Of a stretch of DNA of 64,000 bases, positions 23,958 through 36,524 are shown piece after piece. A model generated the notes under the pieces. The model worked only from the letters and a program-made list of their open reading frames with translations. It searched no databases and was not told the DNA's origin. How positions within the stretch are numbered: position 1 is the stretch's first letter; each line of letters starts with the position of its first letter. The stretch is taken from contig OY288250.1 in assembly GCA_958450325.1 (NCBI GenBank), positions 43,622,683 to 43,686,682 of the forward strand, read 5' to 3'. Position numbers and translations under genes: made by a program. Source of the stretch: Agrostemma githago (lineage: Eukaryota > Streptophyta > Magnoliopsida > Caryophyllales > Caryophyllaceae).

Positions 23958-24500
23958 GTAGGACAATATATTGTTAGAGTAACACAGTAACATAGTTTAT
24001 GATTATAATTTGATTTCAAATATCTAGTTCTTATAGTTAAAGGTGTGAAATATTGGAATTATAATGGAATTTTTTATAATTTTTCTTTTGGAGTATCCTT
24101 AATAGAAACATACATTATTCTTTTGGTTGATTGAAAGTCTTATTTTTGCAAAAGATTACTATGCAACATAATAGATTTTATGAGTTAAAGTAACGCAGTT
24201 TATGAATTAGAGTAACAAAATGTATGAGTTATAGTAATAGTTTTTGCAAGAGAATATTATACAACGTAACAAATTTTATGAGTTAAATTAACACAGTCGT
24301 TCATGAATTAAAGTAACACGTTATATGAGTTAAAGTAACGCAGTTCATGAATTAGAGTAACACATTATATGAGTTAGAATAATAGTTTTTGCAAGAGAAT
24401 ATTATACAACGTAACAGATTTTATGAGTTAAAGTAACACAGTTCATGAATTAAAGTAACACGTTATATGAGTTAAAGTAACATAGTTTATGGATTATGGC
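23140..24500. repeat. 22-bp repeat arrays flanking the remnant gene
   Basis: Left block: GTTAC cores at 23140, 23162, 23184, 23201, 23223 and a degenerate one at 23245 (22, 22, 17, 22, 22 bp). More copies lie at 23535-23705. Right block (23970-24500): opposite orientation, units of the type TTATATGAGTTAAAGTAACG at 22-23 bp. Confidence 0.8.
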
Positions 24501-24775
24501 AGTAAAATAGTAACATACGTACAATGGCAGTAAGAAAATGATATTTTTTGGTGAAGATGAAAAAAACTTAATTTTGAAGAAAGTTGTTGTGTGAGAGAAA
24601 GAACAGTTAAAAAGATTAATAAGAGAGAGATAATTGATATAGTATATTTACCTAGATTTGTTAGTTATTTCCTTAATTATGAAAACAAATCTTAACCATC
24701 AATCTAACATTAAATCAAGGGCTAAGATGGGGACTCACAGACTCAACATATATAAGTTGACTCACCTGATCCCAC

Positions 24776-24778
<3 letters not shown>

Positions 24779-24839
<61 letters not shown>
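24779..24839. repeat. (TA)n microsatellite
   Basis: About 30 TA units at the right edge of the FAR1-type derivative. Confidence 0.95.
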
Positions 24840-25270
<431 letters not shown>

Positions 25271-25789
25271 TCAATTTAAAAAAGAAAAAAAAGAAAAAAT
25301 GGGGAAGACTGTCATAAGGCTGCCAAACATCCCTTCACCCAAATCAATCACTACATTAATTCCCTCATACCCTTTCCCAATCCCCTCCTTTTCAATTCAT
25401 TTCCCAACTCAATTCATCTATCTCTAACAAAACCCCAACAAATAATCTCCATTAATACTCCGACCATACTCCGTCAACTACTCCGACTATACTCCGTCAA
25501 CTACTCCGACCATACTGCGTTTTTAACACAACATACTCCGTTAGTAACTCCGATCATCATACGAAGGTATGTTCATGCTTCATCTTCATGCTTCTTTCTC
25601 TTCAACATCTTCATCTTCATGTTTCTTTTTATTTTTCATACTTTTTTTTTGGGTATTTATAAAATTATTCATCTTCATTATTCACAAAAAAAAGAACAAC
25701 TTCATCTTCAAGATGCAGTTTGAAGATGAAATTGTTCTTTTTTTGTGGGATGAATGAATGTTGAAGATGAAGATGAAAAAGTCATTTAG

Positions 25790-27150
25790 TGCGTAATGTT
25801 CTTGTAGAATTGCAAGGTCACACACTTTCAGTTGTATAGTCACACTCATTAGGTTTTAGAATTACGCATTTGTACACTTATTGTAGTCACATATTCAGTT
25901 TTATAGTCACACTCATTAGGCTGTACAGTCACACTCGCTATGTTGTCGAATCATACAGCTGTGGAATACCTTGGATTAAGGTACCATGCGTTTAATCATC
26001 TTCATCTTCATGCTTGTTTTATTTTTCATACCTTTGTTTTTGGCATTCATAAAATTATTCATCTTCATTATTCAAAAAAAAAATGAAGGTTGAATATGGA
26101 TGAATGTAGATTGAATATTTAATGATTGTTTAGATAATTTGCTCTGATTCATAGGTATAATTTTCTTTCTAATTATGAATGTGATTTTGCTATGATGATT
26201 GAAGTATAATGAACTGTATGACTTTTATTTTCCATTTTACGGTTTCAGCTTTGTAGTCACATACTTTAGGCTGTATAGTCAAACAGTTGATGTTGTATAG
26301 TCACATTCATTGTATTGTAGAATCACACAAAATCTTTGCTAATGATGATTGAAGTATAAATAAGTATAATTTAGTTGTATAGTCACACAGTTGAAGTTGT
26401 ATAGTTACACTTGTTATGTTGTAGGATCACACCGTTTATGTTGTATAGTCACACAGTTAAAGTTGTATAGTCACACTCATTATGCTGTACAATCACGCAG
26501 CTATACAGTCATTGTAGTCACATATTAAGTTGTATAGTCATATTCATTGTGTGATTTAGATTGATTGTGTGTTTTGTCGCAGCGAAATGGCTGGTGGAAA
26601 GAGGAATGTTGGTAAAAGGGGCGGTGGGAAGAAGAAGGTCGTGGAAGATACAACGACCGACCACGTAATTGGACAACGTATTGTTGCGCTCGTACCGGAG
26701 ACCATCGTTAAGCTCTTGAATGTTTATATGAGATAAAATGTTTGCTTTAGGATGGACGTACTCTATGTAAAGGATGTTTGATGGGTTAGAATGTTTTTAT
26801 GTTTGACGTGCTAGATGTAAATGATGGACTTTTTCTAATGTAAATATATTTTCATCGCTATTCTCTAGTTTCATAATTAATCACGCGAGGTCTATAGCAA
26901 AATCACTTATCCTTTCACCTTTAAAACCACGCAGCTGTGCACCAATTGGTTTGTAGCCAAAACTGGTCATATTTGTATAGTCACATTCGCCTTGTTGTAT
27001 AGTCACACTCGCTATGTTGTATAGTCACACTCATAATATTGTATAACCGGGACAGATTTTGGTTTTTCATTTTGTATAGTCACACTCGCCATGTAGTAGA
27101 ATCACACTCATTATGTTGTAGAATCACACCCATTTTGTACGTAATGTCAA
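25790..27150. repeat. 22-bp repeat array (GTTGTATAGTCACAC type)
   Basis: Cores start at 26374, 26396, 26418, 26440, 26462 and 26484, six copies at exactly 22 bp. Looser copies cover 25790-25950, 26250-26340, 26500-26560 and 26965-27130. It is the same family, inverted, as the arrays in the first Ulp1-MULE. Confidence 0.85.
26587..26736 (+). CDS. First exon of Ulp1-MULE gene, truncated copy
   Basis: The frame starts MAGGKRNVGKRGGGKKKVVE and ends with a stop after about 49 residues. It shares start context (CAGCGAAATGG) and basic Gly/Lys composition with the exon at 13287. As it stands it could encode only a short basic peptide. Confidence 0.45.
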   Translation: MAGGKRNVGKRGGGKKKVVEDTTTDHVIGQRIVALVPETIVKLLNVYMR

Positions 27151-27391
27151 ACGCCAACATAATGAGTGTGACAAATGTAAGTTCACCATATGTAATTAAG
27201 TCTATACTAAAGTTACAAATGACATACGATAAAGTTGTATTTGTTCAAAATTGATATGTACTGTAACTATAACATTCAACAATTTTATCACATCAAGTGG
27301 TAAAAGTTCAACTTTATCACTCATCTCATGTAACTTTAAGCACTTTTTGTGTAACTTTAACACTGGAACTTATGAACTTATAAGATTGAGG

Positions 27392-28110
27392 ATAAGTTTT
27401 ACCCTGCCGCAAAGAGATGGTAGAAGGAACATGAGTTTAACCAGTTAGAAATGGGATATATGACCTTACATGACTACACTAAGAAGTACAAAGAGTTATC
27501 CAAGTTTGCTAAAAGACTTTTACCAGATGAACCCTCTAGAATTGCCCAATATGTTCAAGGAATGGAAATTGAATTAGGAAAAATTATGTCAGGACTTGAA
27601 TTTGATACTTTTTAGAAAGCTTACAAGAAAGCCTTAATTGTGAACAATGTGATCCAAGATGATAAGAAGAAGAAACCCTTTATTCCAACCGTATCACAAT
27701 CCAATTTTATTTTGAAACCCTTTTTCAACAAAAGCAATTCTAACCAGAACAATTTCAAGAAACCAATATATAAGAACAACTGCCATAAACCTAACTACCA
27801 GAATACTAGCTGAGCCAACAATACCTCCTTTACCAAACAACCACAAGCAAAAGACACTGCAACCGGTTTTTCTGTGCAAATGTTCAACTCACCCTAACTA
27901 ACAATGTAATGGCCAACCTATCACGTGCTTCTACTGTAAAGTGGAAGGACACAAGTCATTTCAGTGTACAAAGAAGCCAAGAACTAATGCAAATCAAGGA
28001 CCGTCGTATGCAAGAATTCAGGGAAAGGTTTATGCCTTGTCAGAGATGGACACAGAGGAAATTGAGGATGTTGATGTTGTCTCTGGTATGTTTTCAATTA
28101 ACTAATGTTT
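27392..28110 (+). pseudogene. gag of the chromovirus
   Basis: The translation shows YMTLHDYTKKYKELSKFAKR and DEPSRIAQYVQGM, the conserved gypsy Gag core, then a Lys/Asn-rich linker and a zinc knuckle CFYCKVEGHKSFQC (about 27930-27975). At least four stops lie in the frame and the N-terminus is missing. Gag would form the cytoplasmic particle and bind element RNA. Confidence 0.7.
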
Positions 28111-28510
28111 GGCGCATGTGTTGTTCGACACGAGGGTATCTTTATCACATGTATCACCCTCTTTTGCCACCCATGAAAACTTATCCAACCCTATGAGTGT
28201 TGATGCATCAATATCTTTACCTAACGGTCAAGTTGTGAGTTGTAACGTATTATTTGTGGATGTACCTATTTTCATTTTGAAGTCTACCTTATTAGCTAAC
28301 CTGATAAGTTTTGACCTTCCAAATTTTGATGTTATTCTTAGAATGGATTGGTTAGTTAAGTACCATGCCCAATTTAAGTGTAGGGATCAGAAAATAACTT
28401 TGAGGAGCCCACTTGGAGATCGGGTATCCTATAGAGGCTTAAGATCAAATCAAAGGACTAAGTTAGTGTTAGTAATGAAGCTAATGAGCTTGTGTCGAAA
28501 AGGATGTTAG
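28110..28510 (+). pseudogene. Retropepsin-like protease region
   Basis: The frame from 28109 contains AHVLFDTRVSLSHVS where gypsy proteases have a DTG active site, and later LPNFDVILRMDWLVKYHAQF, the conserved block that follows it. The glycine of the DTG triad is Arg here and the Ala-Ser pair is also altered, so it should be inactive. Confidence 0.65.
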
Positions 28511-29888
28511 GTGTACCTTTGTAGTATCACTAAGAATGAGGAGAAGATGAAAATTAGTAACATACCCATTGTGAGGGAGTTTCCAAATGTTTTTCCTGAG
28601 GATTTACCTGGAGTACCACCTTTGAAAGACGTAGAGTTTACAATTGATCTCGTACCAGGAACAAGCCATATCTCCAAATCCCCTTATAGGATGGCTCCTA
28701 TAGAACTTCAGGAATTAAAAAAGCAATTGGAAGAAATGTTGGAAAAATGGTAAAGATATTCAAAGTTGGTAGATGAGTGAGAGCTGGAGTGGAAAATTGG
28801 TTGTCGAAGAAATTTCCCGAGCCCCCGGAATTCAAAGTTGAAGACGACCCAGTTGGGCGTGTACAGGCTGCTGCTACAGTGGCGACAATGTAAACGATTT
28901 GGATGAAAAGAAACAAAGCGAGGATAGATAGTGTTATCCAACATCCTGACCAAGTGATTATGGAGATCAAAAGAGGAGTTAAGATTAGAAAAACTCTGCT
29001 TTAACGAGATAAAAAACCTCATTTCGACCATGTAGGTCGTTTTTTGGGGTGACGTGTCTTGTTTGTCTATTTGTGAATGATATATCAATACTAACATTTT
29101 CACCAAAAAAAAATGTTGGAAAAATGATTCATTAGACGTAGCACATCACCTAGGGGAGCACCTGTGCTTTTTTTTAAGAAGAAAGATGGTAGTATGAGAC
29201 TCTGTATTGACTATAGAGAACTAAATAAGGTAACCATTAAGAACCGTTATCCGCTCCCGAGGATAGACGATTTGTTTGACCAACTTAAAGTAGCTAATAT
29301 ATTTTTCATGATTGACCTAAGGTCGGGTTATCATCAGATTTCGGTCAGGAAGGAGGATATTCAAAAAACCGCTTTTAGAACTCTTTATGGTCATTATGAA
29401 TTTCGAGTTATGCCTTTTGGGCTGACAAACGAACCAATAATCTTCATGGATAAAATGAATAGGACATTCTACAAATATTTGGATACTTGCGTGGTAGTAT
29501 TTATCGATGACATTTTGGTGTATTCAAAGGACTCTGTCGAGCATGAAAAACACCTACGTATCATTCTGAATATTTTAAGGAATTACAAGTGGTACGCTAA
29601 ATTATCTAAGTGTGAATTTTTGTTACATGGAAGTTGTATTTTTAGGACATGTCATTTGTAAGGAAGGAATTCAAGTAGACCCCGCTAAGATTGAGGCTGT
29701 CAAGGAATGGCAAACACCTAAGAGTGTGACTGAGGTAAGAAGTTTTTTATGACTTGCGGGTTATTATAGAAGATTTGTACCCGAATTTTCAAAGATATCA
29801 AGACCCATAACAAAGTTACTTCGGAAAGAGTCAAAATATATTTGGACCAACGAATGAGAGAAAACATTTCGAAATCTTAAGGATAGAT
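28511..29888 (+). pseudogene. Reverse transcriptase region, interrupted by L1
   Basis: Blocks VFPEDLPGVPP and YRMAPIELQELKKQLEEML precede the L1 insertion. After it, 29164-29661 holds LCIDYRELNKVTIKNRYPLP, IDLRSGYHQI, MPFGLTN and the catalytic FIDDILVYS. A frameshift near 29650 leads into VICKEGIQVDPAKIEAV and YYRRFVPEFS. The polymerase motif is intact but the gene is broken by the insertions, a frameshift and stops. Confidence 0.75.
28750..29112 (+). mobile_element. 5'-truncated L1 LINE
   Basis: The 14-bp ATGTTGGAAAAATG flanks both sides (28736-28749 and 29113-29126) and the insert ends in a short A tract. Its translation includes IWMKRNKARIDSVIQHP, which matches the end of ORF2 of the LINE at 46848-55254 (VWRQRNLSRIDGMV). 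Both insertions end in T(T/C)ACC followed by poly-A. Confidence 0.85.
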
Positions 29889-30299
29889 ATCTACAAGAGA
29901 TTAATTATTACGTAGCATTTATTTAATAGCATATATTGAAATGCCACCTTAACTCATCTTAATTGACAAATAAACTTGCAAATAAATCAAATGCTGGCTA
30001 AACTAAATGAAAATAGTGCGCTCACCTCTTTCGATACTAAACATCACCGCTAAACTAAATTAACCTACGCGCTCACCTTTCTCAATCTTAAACTTTCACC
30101 CGCGCTATATTTCTAGTATAACCCAGACAGGAAACCTAATTAAAGAAAACCAAAAACCTAATTCAAGAAAATCGTTCAATCCTTCCGCTCATTGTCCATC
30201 CAAGAGAAATCTGATCAGTCCTGCTATTGTTCAATAGCGTTTTTCCTTCCGCAGGTGTGGGTTTTCTCTTCTTATTGGCTTTTCGTCAATCGAACAGAA

Positions 30300-30570
30300 A
30301 TCTTATTCGATTTTCGTCAATTTGTTTGTTTATTAGTTTATGTTTATGTTCTTCAACGATTTGTGTGTTTCTCGTCAATTAGTTCCTGTTTTTCGTCAAT
30401 TAGTTTATGTTTATGTTGAATTAGTATGTTTTTCGTCAATTAGTTCCTTTTTTCGTCAATTAGTATGTTGAATTAGTAGTTTATGTTTATGTTGAATTAG
30501 TATGTTTTTCGTCAATTAGTTTATGTTTATGTTGAATTAGTATGTTTTTCGTCAAATTTTTTTGTGACTA
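30300..30570. repeat. Tandem-like repeats TTTTTCGTCAATTAG
   Basis: Repeated TTTTTCGTCAATTAG and TTTATGTTTATGTTGAATTA units with variable spacing. 30570-31930 between this and the transposase exons is AT-rich and shows no recognisable gene. Confidence 0.7.
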
Positions 30571-31939
30571 ACGAATGACTGATGCTTTGAATTTACATCT
30601 AAACTACAAATTTAAGACTGATTTGCATATTGGAATGATAACTGAAGGTGTCCGTGATGATGAATTTAGTTGAAAACCCAGATGAATTTCCCTATTTTTC
30701 CCCCATGAAATCCGAAATTCAAAGAATAGGAAAATAGATTAAATTACGTATCTAGTTTTCACTGGATAAACATACATGCCAATATTCAAAATAGTATATG
30801 CATATCTGCCTTCTAATGTAATGGAAAAAATCCTTTACAAATACTATAAGTGAGATGTTATATTAAAATGACCTCACGTAGCTAGTCACCTGTACTGTAT
30901 TATCTAAAGCTACTCTACCATCTTCACGTAGTCACCTGTACTTGTGCCACCACAAAAAAAGGTGTGAGATTTGATCAAAACATTTAAACATGGCTGCTAC
31001 TACTTCTCATCCGAGTCTGTTTTCACTTCTGATTCTTATGCCATTTTTGGTAACATCTTCTGCCTTCTTTTGAATTACTAGTCATATTTGGCAAAAGCTC
31101 TAAACTTCTGTTCAATTTTGAGTGTTGTAATTTCCCCTTTATTTATTGTTCTTAATAAATTGAATTAATAAAGTTGCCAACTTTGTGTTTTGCTTTTATG
31201 AGTAAGGGTTATAATTATTGCGTGAGACGGTCTCACGTCATGAAACGATCCCTTTATATAAAAAAGATGGATAATTTATTTTCAGATTGAGTAGTGAGTG
31301 AGCTTTTCAGCTTTTGTAAATAAGTGAACATCATGTTTAGTGCAACTAGGTTGTTGTTGTGCAGTAGGTCAGGGACAGGGAGTGAAAATTGGATTCTTTT
31401 TAGTTCTGCCTATTTCGAGTGTGTTATTGTCTTCTTCTTGTGAGTGTGGGTCATTTGGGTCGAGCCGGATCATTTCAGGTCAAGTATAATTTAGAGTTAT
31501 AATTTGGTGTGATTACCCATTTTCGGCTAAATGGGTTCATTCCTGTGTTGGATGCTTCAAATTTAGGCAAGCCCACTTCAATTCGGATACTTCAATTTTG
31601 GCAGGCTAGGCTAGTTACATGTTGAATTTGATTTGGGTTTGGTCATTCTAGTGATTGCCTCAGATTCAGCTCTAAACTGTTCTTGTTAGTTTGTTAATGA
31701 GATCAATACTTCGATACACATCGAGATTCTGATTCATATTTCAGTTTTAGGCCTGAATTCTATGGAATGTAATTTTTCGACTTGTTATACTAGATGTTTT
31801 CGGGAGAATCATCTTCTGAGCTCAACCTGAATTCGAACCTTTTTCAGGTACTCCATCTTTCTTGTTATACTGCTTGAACAACAAATGAATCGGCATTCAT
31901 TGCTTATCCATAATTCATTTTTAAAAACATGTTGTTACC

Positions 31940-32945
31940 CCTCAGGATTCAATTATTAACACAATCAATGCAAATCCGGACGCTAGATGGAGGCTGGCGT
32001 CAATCATAGATTCCTAAATTATACAGTAAGTCCTCAACTCCAGGTCGATCAACAAAATGGAAGCGCTATATAATGAATTTAGACATAGATGATTTGAAAA
32101 ATTTCAGTTTTGTTGTCTTGAGTTTACGCTATTTTCTTCCATTATGTAGGTTGGCCAATTCAAGCGGATTTTCGACGCTATACCAACACCTCAGAGTGAA
32201 AAGGAAAAACTTCCCCTAGAGTCTCAAGTTATGACACACACTGCTGGATCTAAAAGTTTTGCGCGAGTTATTGAAGAATAGGTGTGTAACTTTTTAACGG
32301 ACGCAATTTATTAACTTAGAGCTTATATGTTCAAAGTCGTGCTATATTTTTTGGACAAACTATTGATGGAGTACCACCATCCCGTGCTCATGTGTTCTTG
32401 GAGACTCATTAGGACCGAAAATATGATCCTGCTCCAATGGATGAAAAATCAAGCAAGCGGTGGTGAGAATCATGTTCAACTTTTATTTAATTGCTCATGT
32501 ATTGATTTGAATTTTTTTTGGATAGACTTATATGTGAATTGTATGTTCTTTACTGCTTTTAGGAAATGATCAATGCAAAATTAAATGATTTGCCAAATAG
32601 TAAAGAAGTCACAAATGGAGTTGTTGCTTGGCTTGGAGATATATACCCACAGGTAATTAATGAGATTATAGGTCCTGAGAGAAGAGGATGAGTCCGCGGT
32701 CTTGGTAGAGGTCCATCGTCTATTTCATCTACGGCATGCTATGGTAACAAAGAAGGTTTGGATAACGATCATGTGTTATGTAACGAAAAAATTCAATTTT
32801 TGGAGTGTGAGCTCAAGAAGGTGAATGATAAATATGTCAAGATACAAGAATAAAATTTAGAAGTGCAAAGGAAATTGCAAGATGAGTTAACCATGCTTAA
32901 GATGGCTTTATTTGGTAGAGATATCCTTAATAATCCTCATACGTA
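31940..32945 (+). pseudogene. CACTA Transposase_24-like gene remnant
   Basis: Exon-like pieces read NTINANPDARWRLASI, QSEKEKLPLESQVMTHTAGS then KSFARVIEE, INAKLNDLPNSKEVTNGVVA with WLGDIYPQV, and a coiled coil (FLECELKKVNDKYVKIQE). The GSKSFAR motif and the closing coiled coil are familiar features of plant Ptta/En/Spm Transposase_24 proteins, which bind CACTA subterminal repeats. Stops and frame changes between pieces mark it as dead, though some gaps have plausible introns. Confidence 0.6.
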
Positions 32946-33514
32946 GCCGCAAAATCGCTTTTGGTTTTTTGGGATGACTACCCATTTCCACTTAGCTATT
33001 TTGATAGAGATATAACTATAGAAATTGGTATTTGGATTGTACCCATTTACATTTTTTTTATCCTTTGATTAAGATTTAACGAATTGGGTTTATACCCATA
33101 TAAGCTATTGTAATGGTCACTTGACAGCTACGAATTCTATTATCAATATTATAAAATCATTTATTTTATATGTTTGTCCTTTTTTTAATTAGTTACTTTT
33201 AATATATCTTTTTAATTAAAACAATATTATTAGAAATGAAAAAAAAAAAACCTCCAAAATTGGAAAGACACGCTTACCAATTAAAAAAAAAGCAAATGAA
33301 ATAAATAAAATAAATAACAAAATTTTGAATTTATGAAAAGTCTATAGTGGGGTTTATATAAGGCTTTACCAGCATTTGTATAAATGCCACAATGACTTCT
33401 CCCTACACTGAATCTAATGGCAAATGATTAAATGCTGCAAGCACTTTGCGTGGCATTTATAAATGCCGCCTAATAACAAAATAAATGCCGCTAAAGATGT
33501 GATCTCTTGTAGTG

Positions 33515-35268
33515 GATTGACTACTTCACCGATTTTAACGTTGCAAACTGATGGAGAGGAGTATGAGGTTTATAGTGACGCATCACTTAATGGTTTAGGA
33601 TGTGTACTATTGCCTCGAGACAACTGAAGAAAAGTTATAGCTTATGCCTCGAGATAATTGAAAATGCATGAAAGGAATTACCCAACCCATGATTTAGAAT
33701 TAGCCACCGTTCTCTTCGCTTTAAAGATTTGGAGACACTATCTATATGAAGTTAGTTGTAAGTTTTACACAGATTATAAGTCTTAAGTATATCTTCACTC
33801 AGAAGGAGTTGAACATGAGACAACGCAGATGGTTAGACTGATTAAACATTACAACATCGAACTATTATACCATGAAGAGAAAGCTAATGTGGTGGTGGAC
33901 GCCTTGAGCAGGAAGAAAAGTCATTCGATAAGTACATTGATTCATGATCTAGATAAACTTGACATAGAGATAGTAAATCATGGAGATACAACATTATTTA
34001 ACATGGTTGTTGAATCTGATCTATTTCATGAAATAAGCTGTTCAATGAGAAGACCCGGAACTAATAAAACTGCGGGAAGAAGTTCGGACGAGTGGAAAGG
34101 AAGATTTCATTATTCATCAAGATGGAAGCTTGAGACTTAAGGGTAGATGGTGTGTACCCAATCACAATATTTTGAGGAATACGATTTAGAACGATACCCA
34201 GAGAGAAGTGGAGTTCGATTTCTATGGATTTTGTTATGGGATTACCAAGGACGCAGAATCAGAAAGATGCTATTTGGGTAATCATCGATAGATTAACCAA
34301 GGTTGCACATTTTGTACCCTTGAAAGAAACTTTGAGATTAGAACAATTAGCTGAGGCCTACACCACCGAAATAGTCAAACTTCATGGAGTACCCGAGGAA
34401 ATTATTTCAGATCGAGACCCGAGATTCATGTCGAAATTTTGGGGCAAGTTGCAACAACTATTGGGATGTAAGATTAAAATAAGCACATCCTTTCACCCAG
34501 GAACTGATGGTCAAACGAAAAGGACTATTCAGACCCTTGAGGATATGTTACGCGCATGTACCCTAGAATTTCCAGGAAGTTGGGAGAAGAACCTTCTGTT
34601 TATAGAATTTTCATACAATAATAGTTACCATGATAGTTTGGGATGTGCTCCTTTCGAGGCCTTATATGGTAGAAAGTGTAGAAGCCCAGTATGTTGGGAT
34701 AACATTAGTGAGAATGTCGGTTTAGGACCTCAGATTATCCAAGACCAGATTCAATAGATCAAAGTAATTCGAGAGAAACTCTAAGCCGCATAGGATAGAC
34801 AAAAATCTTATGCAAATATGCGTAGACGACCAATTGAATTTGAGGTAGGAGACAAAGTATTTGCGAAAGTTGCACCAATGAAAGGAGTGAGAAGATTCGG
34901 AGTTAAAGGAAAATTGAGTCCTAAATATATCGGACCTTATGAGAGTTTGGATTGAATAGGTCAAGTAGCATATCGATTGGACTTACCCACTGACCTAGAG
35001 AAAGTTCATAGTGTGTTTCATGTATCCCAATTAAAGAGATATAGAAGTGATCGATCACACGTTACTACACCGGATGCGATATCCTTAGAACCAATCCTTG
35101 TTTATTCAGAGAGACGCGTTCGAATTCTAGAAAAGGAAGTACGTACCTTAAGGAGGAAGGTAGTACCCCTCATCAAAGTGTTGTGGAGAGGTTAGAAATA
35201 TGAACAAGCCACGTGGGAAACTGAGGCCTCAATGCGAGAGAAACACCCACATGAGTAAGGCCTGTACA
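33515..35268 (+). pseudogene. RNase H, integrase and chromodomain of the chromovirus
   Basis: RNase H: YEVYSDASLNGLGCVLLPRD, ELATVLFALKIWRHYLY. Integrase core: MDFVMGLP, ISDRDPRF and the glutamate in QTLEDMLR (34224-34757). GPY-like region, then LPTDLEKVHSVFHVSQLKRY and a chromodomain (KVLWRG, ATWETEASMREKHP). The zinc-binding HHCC module expected before the core is absent, and the sequence passes from RLKGRWCVPN to the core within about 60 bp, which implies an internal deletion. Several stops are present. Chromodomains steer integration towards heterochromatin. Confidence 0.75.
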
Positions 35269-36220
35269 CCACTTGGAGTGCAAGTGATTGACGCGTCGTG
35301 GAATTAGTAACCACATAGGTCGGACTCGATGTTATCGAAATGCATAAGTAAGTGCGCTACATAAAGTTTGGTTTAGATGACTACCTAGTTACGATATCGA
35401 CTTCGACGAGATAATCCTCCTAGCGTCCTGCGGTTATTCCGGCAGAACTTTGCTACGGTGGGGTAGGTTGACGAGCCAACACAGGTGCCCTTTTTCGTTC
35501 TTATCGAGTCAGGAAATCATGGAACTATGAATAGAAGCGTTGATTCGTAGAATGTGAATTGAGGAGATAACAATCGAGTGGATCGTGCCTAATGTCGTGG
35601 AGTGCGATGCGAGAGAAGAGCTGCAAGCTGTGTGGAGCTCGTACAGAGGAGGAAATGATTTAGGTGTGTCGATTATGAGCGGAGCAGGGGGTATTTATAG
35701 TTTTACTTATAGTTCAATCCGAGATTTTAGGCGCCGCACGTCGTGCGACCCAAAATTGGGATGCCTGGATGCAGGCGATGGAAAACTCAGGCGCCAGAAG
35801 TGAGGCGGTTGAGATTTTGAAGATCCAATTTGAAAAGTTTCTAAAGCAGAGATTACACGTGATCTTTGCATTGCTTGGATAAGACTTCGCCTCTTGACCT
35901 AGCGCTTGTGCTGTTGGGCCTTGAGCGCACGTCCCAAGGCTCGACTCGGCCTGACGCGTTGACTTGGGTTTGACATTACGATTTTCGTGACCGATTCGGA
36001 TCCCCGGAGTCGGAATTGACTTTAATTAGTGTCGACGCGACCGTAATGACACGACTAAGACCGTCTTGATGTTGAATTAATTTTTACGAGTAATTATTTG
36101 ATCCGTTATATAGAAAAACCATCTAAAACATCGTAAAATTGTGTCGTGTTGCAATCTGATCATCATCCGGTGTTTTTTGGGCACCCCTGTAGCCACCAGG
36201 TCCAAATGTGGGAGTCTACA
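35269..36220 (-). mobile_element. 3' LTR of Tat-A (left end uncertain)
   Basis: On the minus strand the LTR begins TGTAGACTCCCACATTTGG and contains AAAAAACACCGGATGATGATC, matching the start of the LTRs at 60255 and 61474 for about 90 bp before diverging. The other end is not identifiable; no primer-binding site is visible before the chromovirus sequence, so it may be truncated. Confidence 0.6.
35691..35797 (-). promoter_or_regulatory. Tat-A LTR promoter: GGCGCC sites 30 bp apart plus TATA box
   Basis: GGCGCC at 35790-35795, GATGCC at 35760-35765 and GGCGCC at 35730-35735 are exactly 30 bp apart. A TATA box (CTATAAATAC on the minus strand, 35691-35700) follows 30 bp after the last site. The same 30-bp site spacing occurs in front of both antisense genes. 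Confidence 0.65.
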
Positions 36221-36231
36221 AAAGCCCCCAA
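36221..36231 (-). other. Polypurine tract of Tat-A
   Basis: The minus strand reads TTGGGGGCTTT directly before the LTR start TGTAGACTCC. This is the plus-strand primer position for reverse transcription and fixes the element's orientation. Confidence 0.7.
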
Positions 36232-36524
36232 TTTAAAGAGGCTTGGACAAGGCGAAAATCAAAGCATAGCCGCCCAGATCAATCGAGGATTACGATCGGG
36301 TGGCTGTCCGCTCGGGTTGTTTTAAGTCCGTTGGACTGCGTACTAAGGCTCGTCAGCCAAGGTTTAGAAATCATACCTGACCTCCTTGTCTGCAGTTGCT
36401 CGTTAAAGTTTTGATTCAGATTTGCTTACTTTGATTTGGGTTTGAAGGGCTATTGTAGTTGATTAGTATTTTGATCTTCGAAATAGACCCCGTGCTTGAA
36501 TCTGTCACTGGCCTTGGTATTTTT

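Larger units (their letters stand above)
22425..24778. mobile_element. FAR1-type MULE derivative (2.35 kb)
   Basis: The left end ATAGGTTCTAATGAGTCCC and right end (reverse complement AGAAGTGGGATCAGGTGAGT) both lead into GTTGAGTC(C/T)(C/G)TAAGTCC-like inner blocks. It is bounded by TA microsatellites on both sides. It carries a plus-strand remnant gene (22743-23957) and arrays of 22-bp repeats. Confidence 0.65.
29889..33514. mobile_element. CACTA element 2
   Basis: The right end (reverse complement) is CACTACAAGAGATCACATC. The left end is ATCTACAAGAGATTAATTA, so the first two bases differ from CACTA. GAT flanks both sides (29886-29888 and 33515-33517). Subterminal repeats of the type ATAAATGCC(A/G)C occur at both ends. 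It contains a degenerate Transposase_24-like gene (31940-32945) and splits the chromovirus between RT and RNase H. Confidence 0.85.
27392..35268 (+). mobile_element. Ty3/gypsy chromovirus (Tekay-like), LTRs missing, nested insertions
   Basis: Gag, protease, reverse transcriptase, RNase H, integrase and chromodomain follow in gypsy order on the plus strand, with several stops. Two elements interrupt it: a truncated L1 at 28750-29112 and a CACTA element at 29889-33514. The C-terminal chromodomain identifies a chromovirus. Neither LTR is present at the ends seen here. Confidence 0.8.

Noticed and set aside
26374..26490. Regular 22-bp repeats suggesting a CRISPR array
   Set aside because: Repeats are degenerate, contiguous and without unique spacers, there are no cas genes, and the context is plant transposons.
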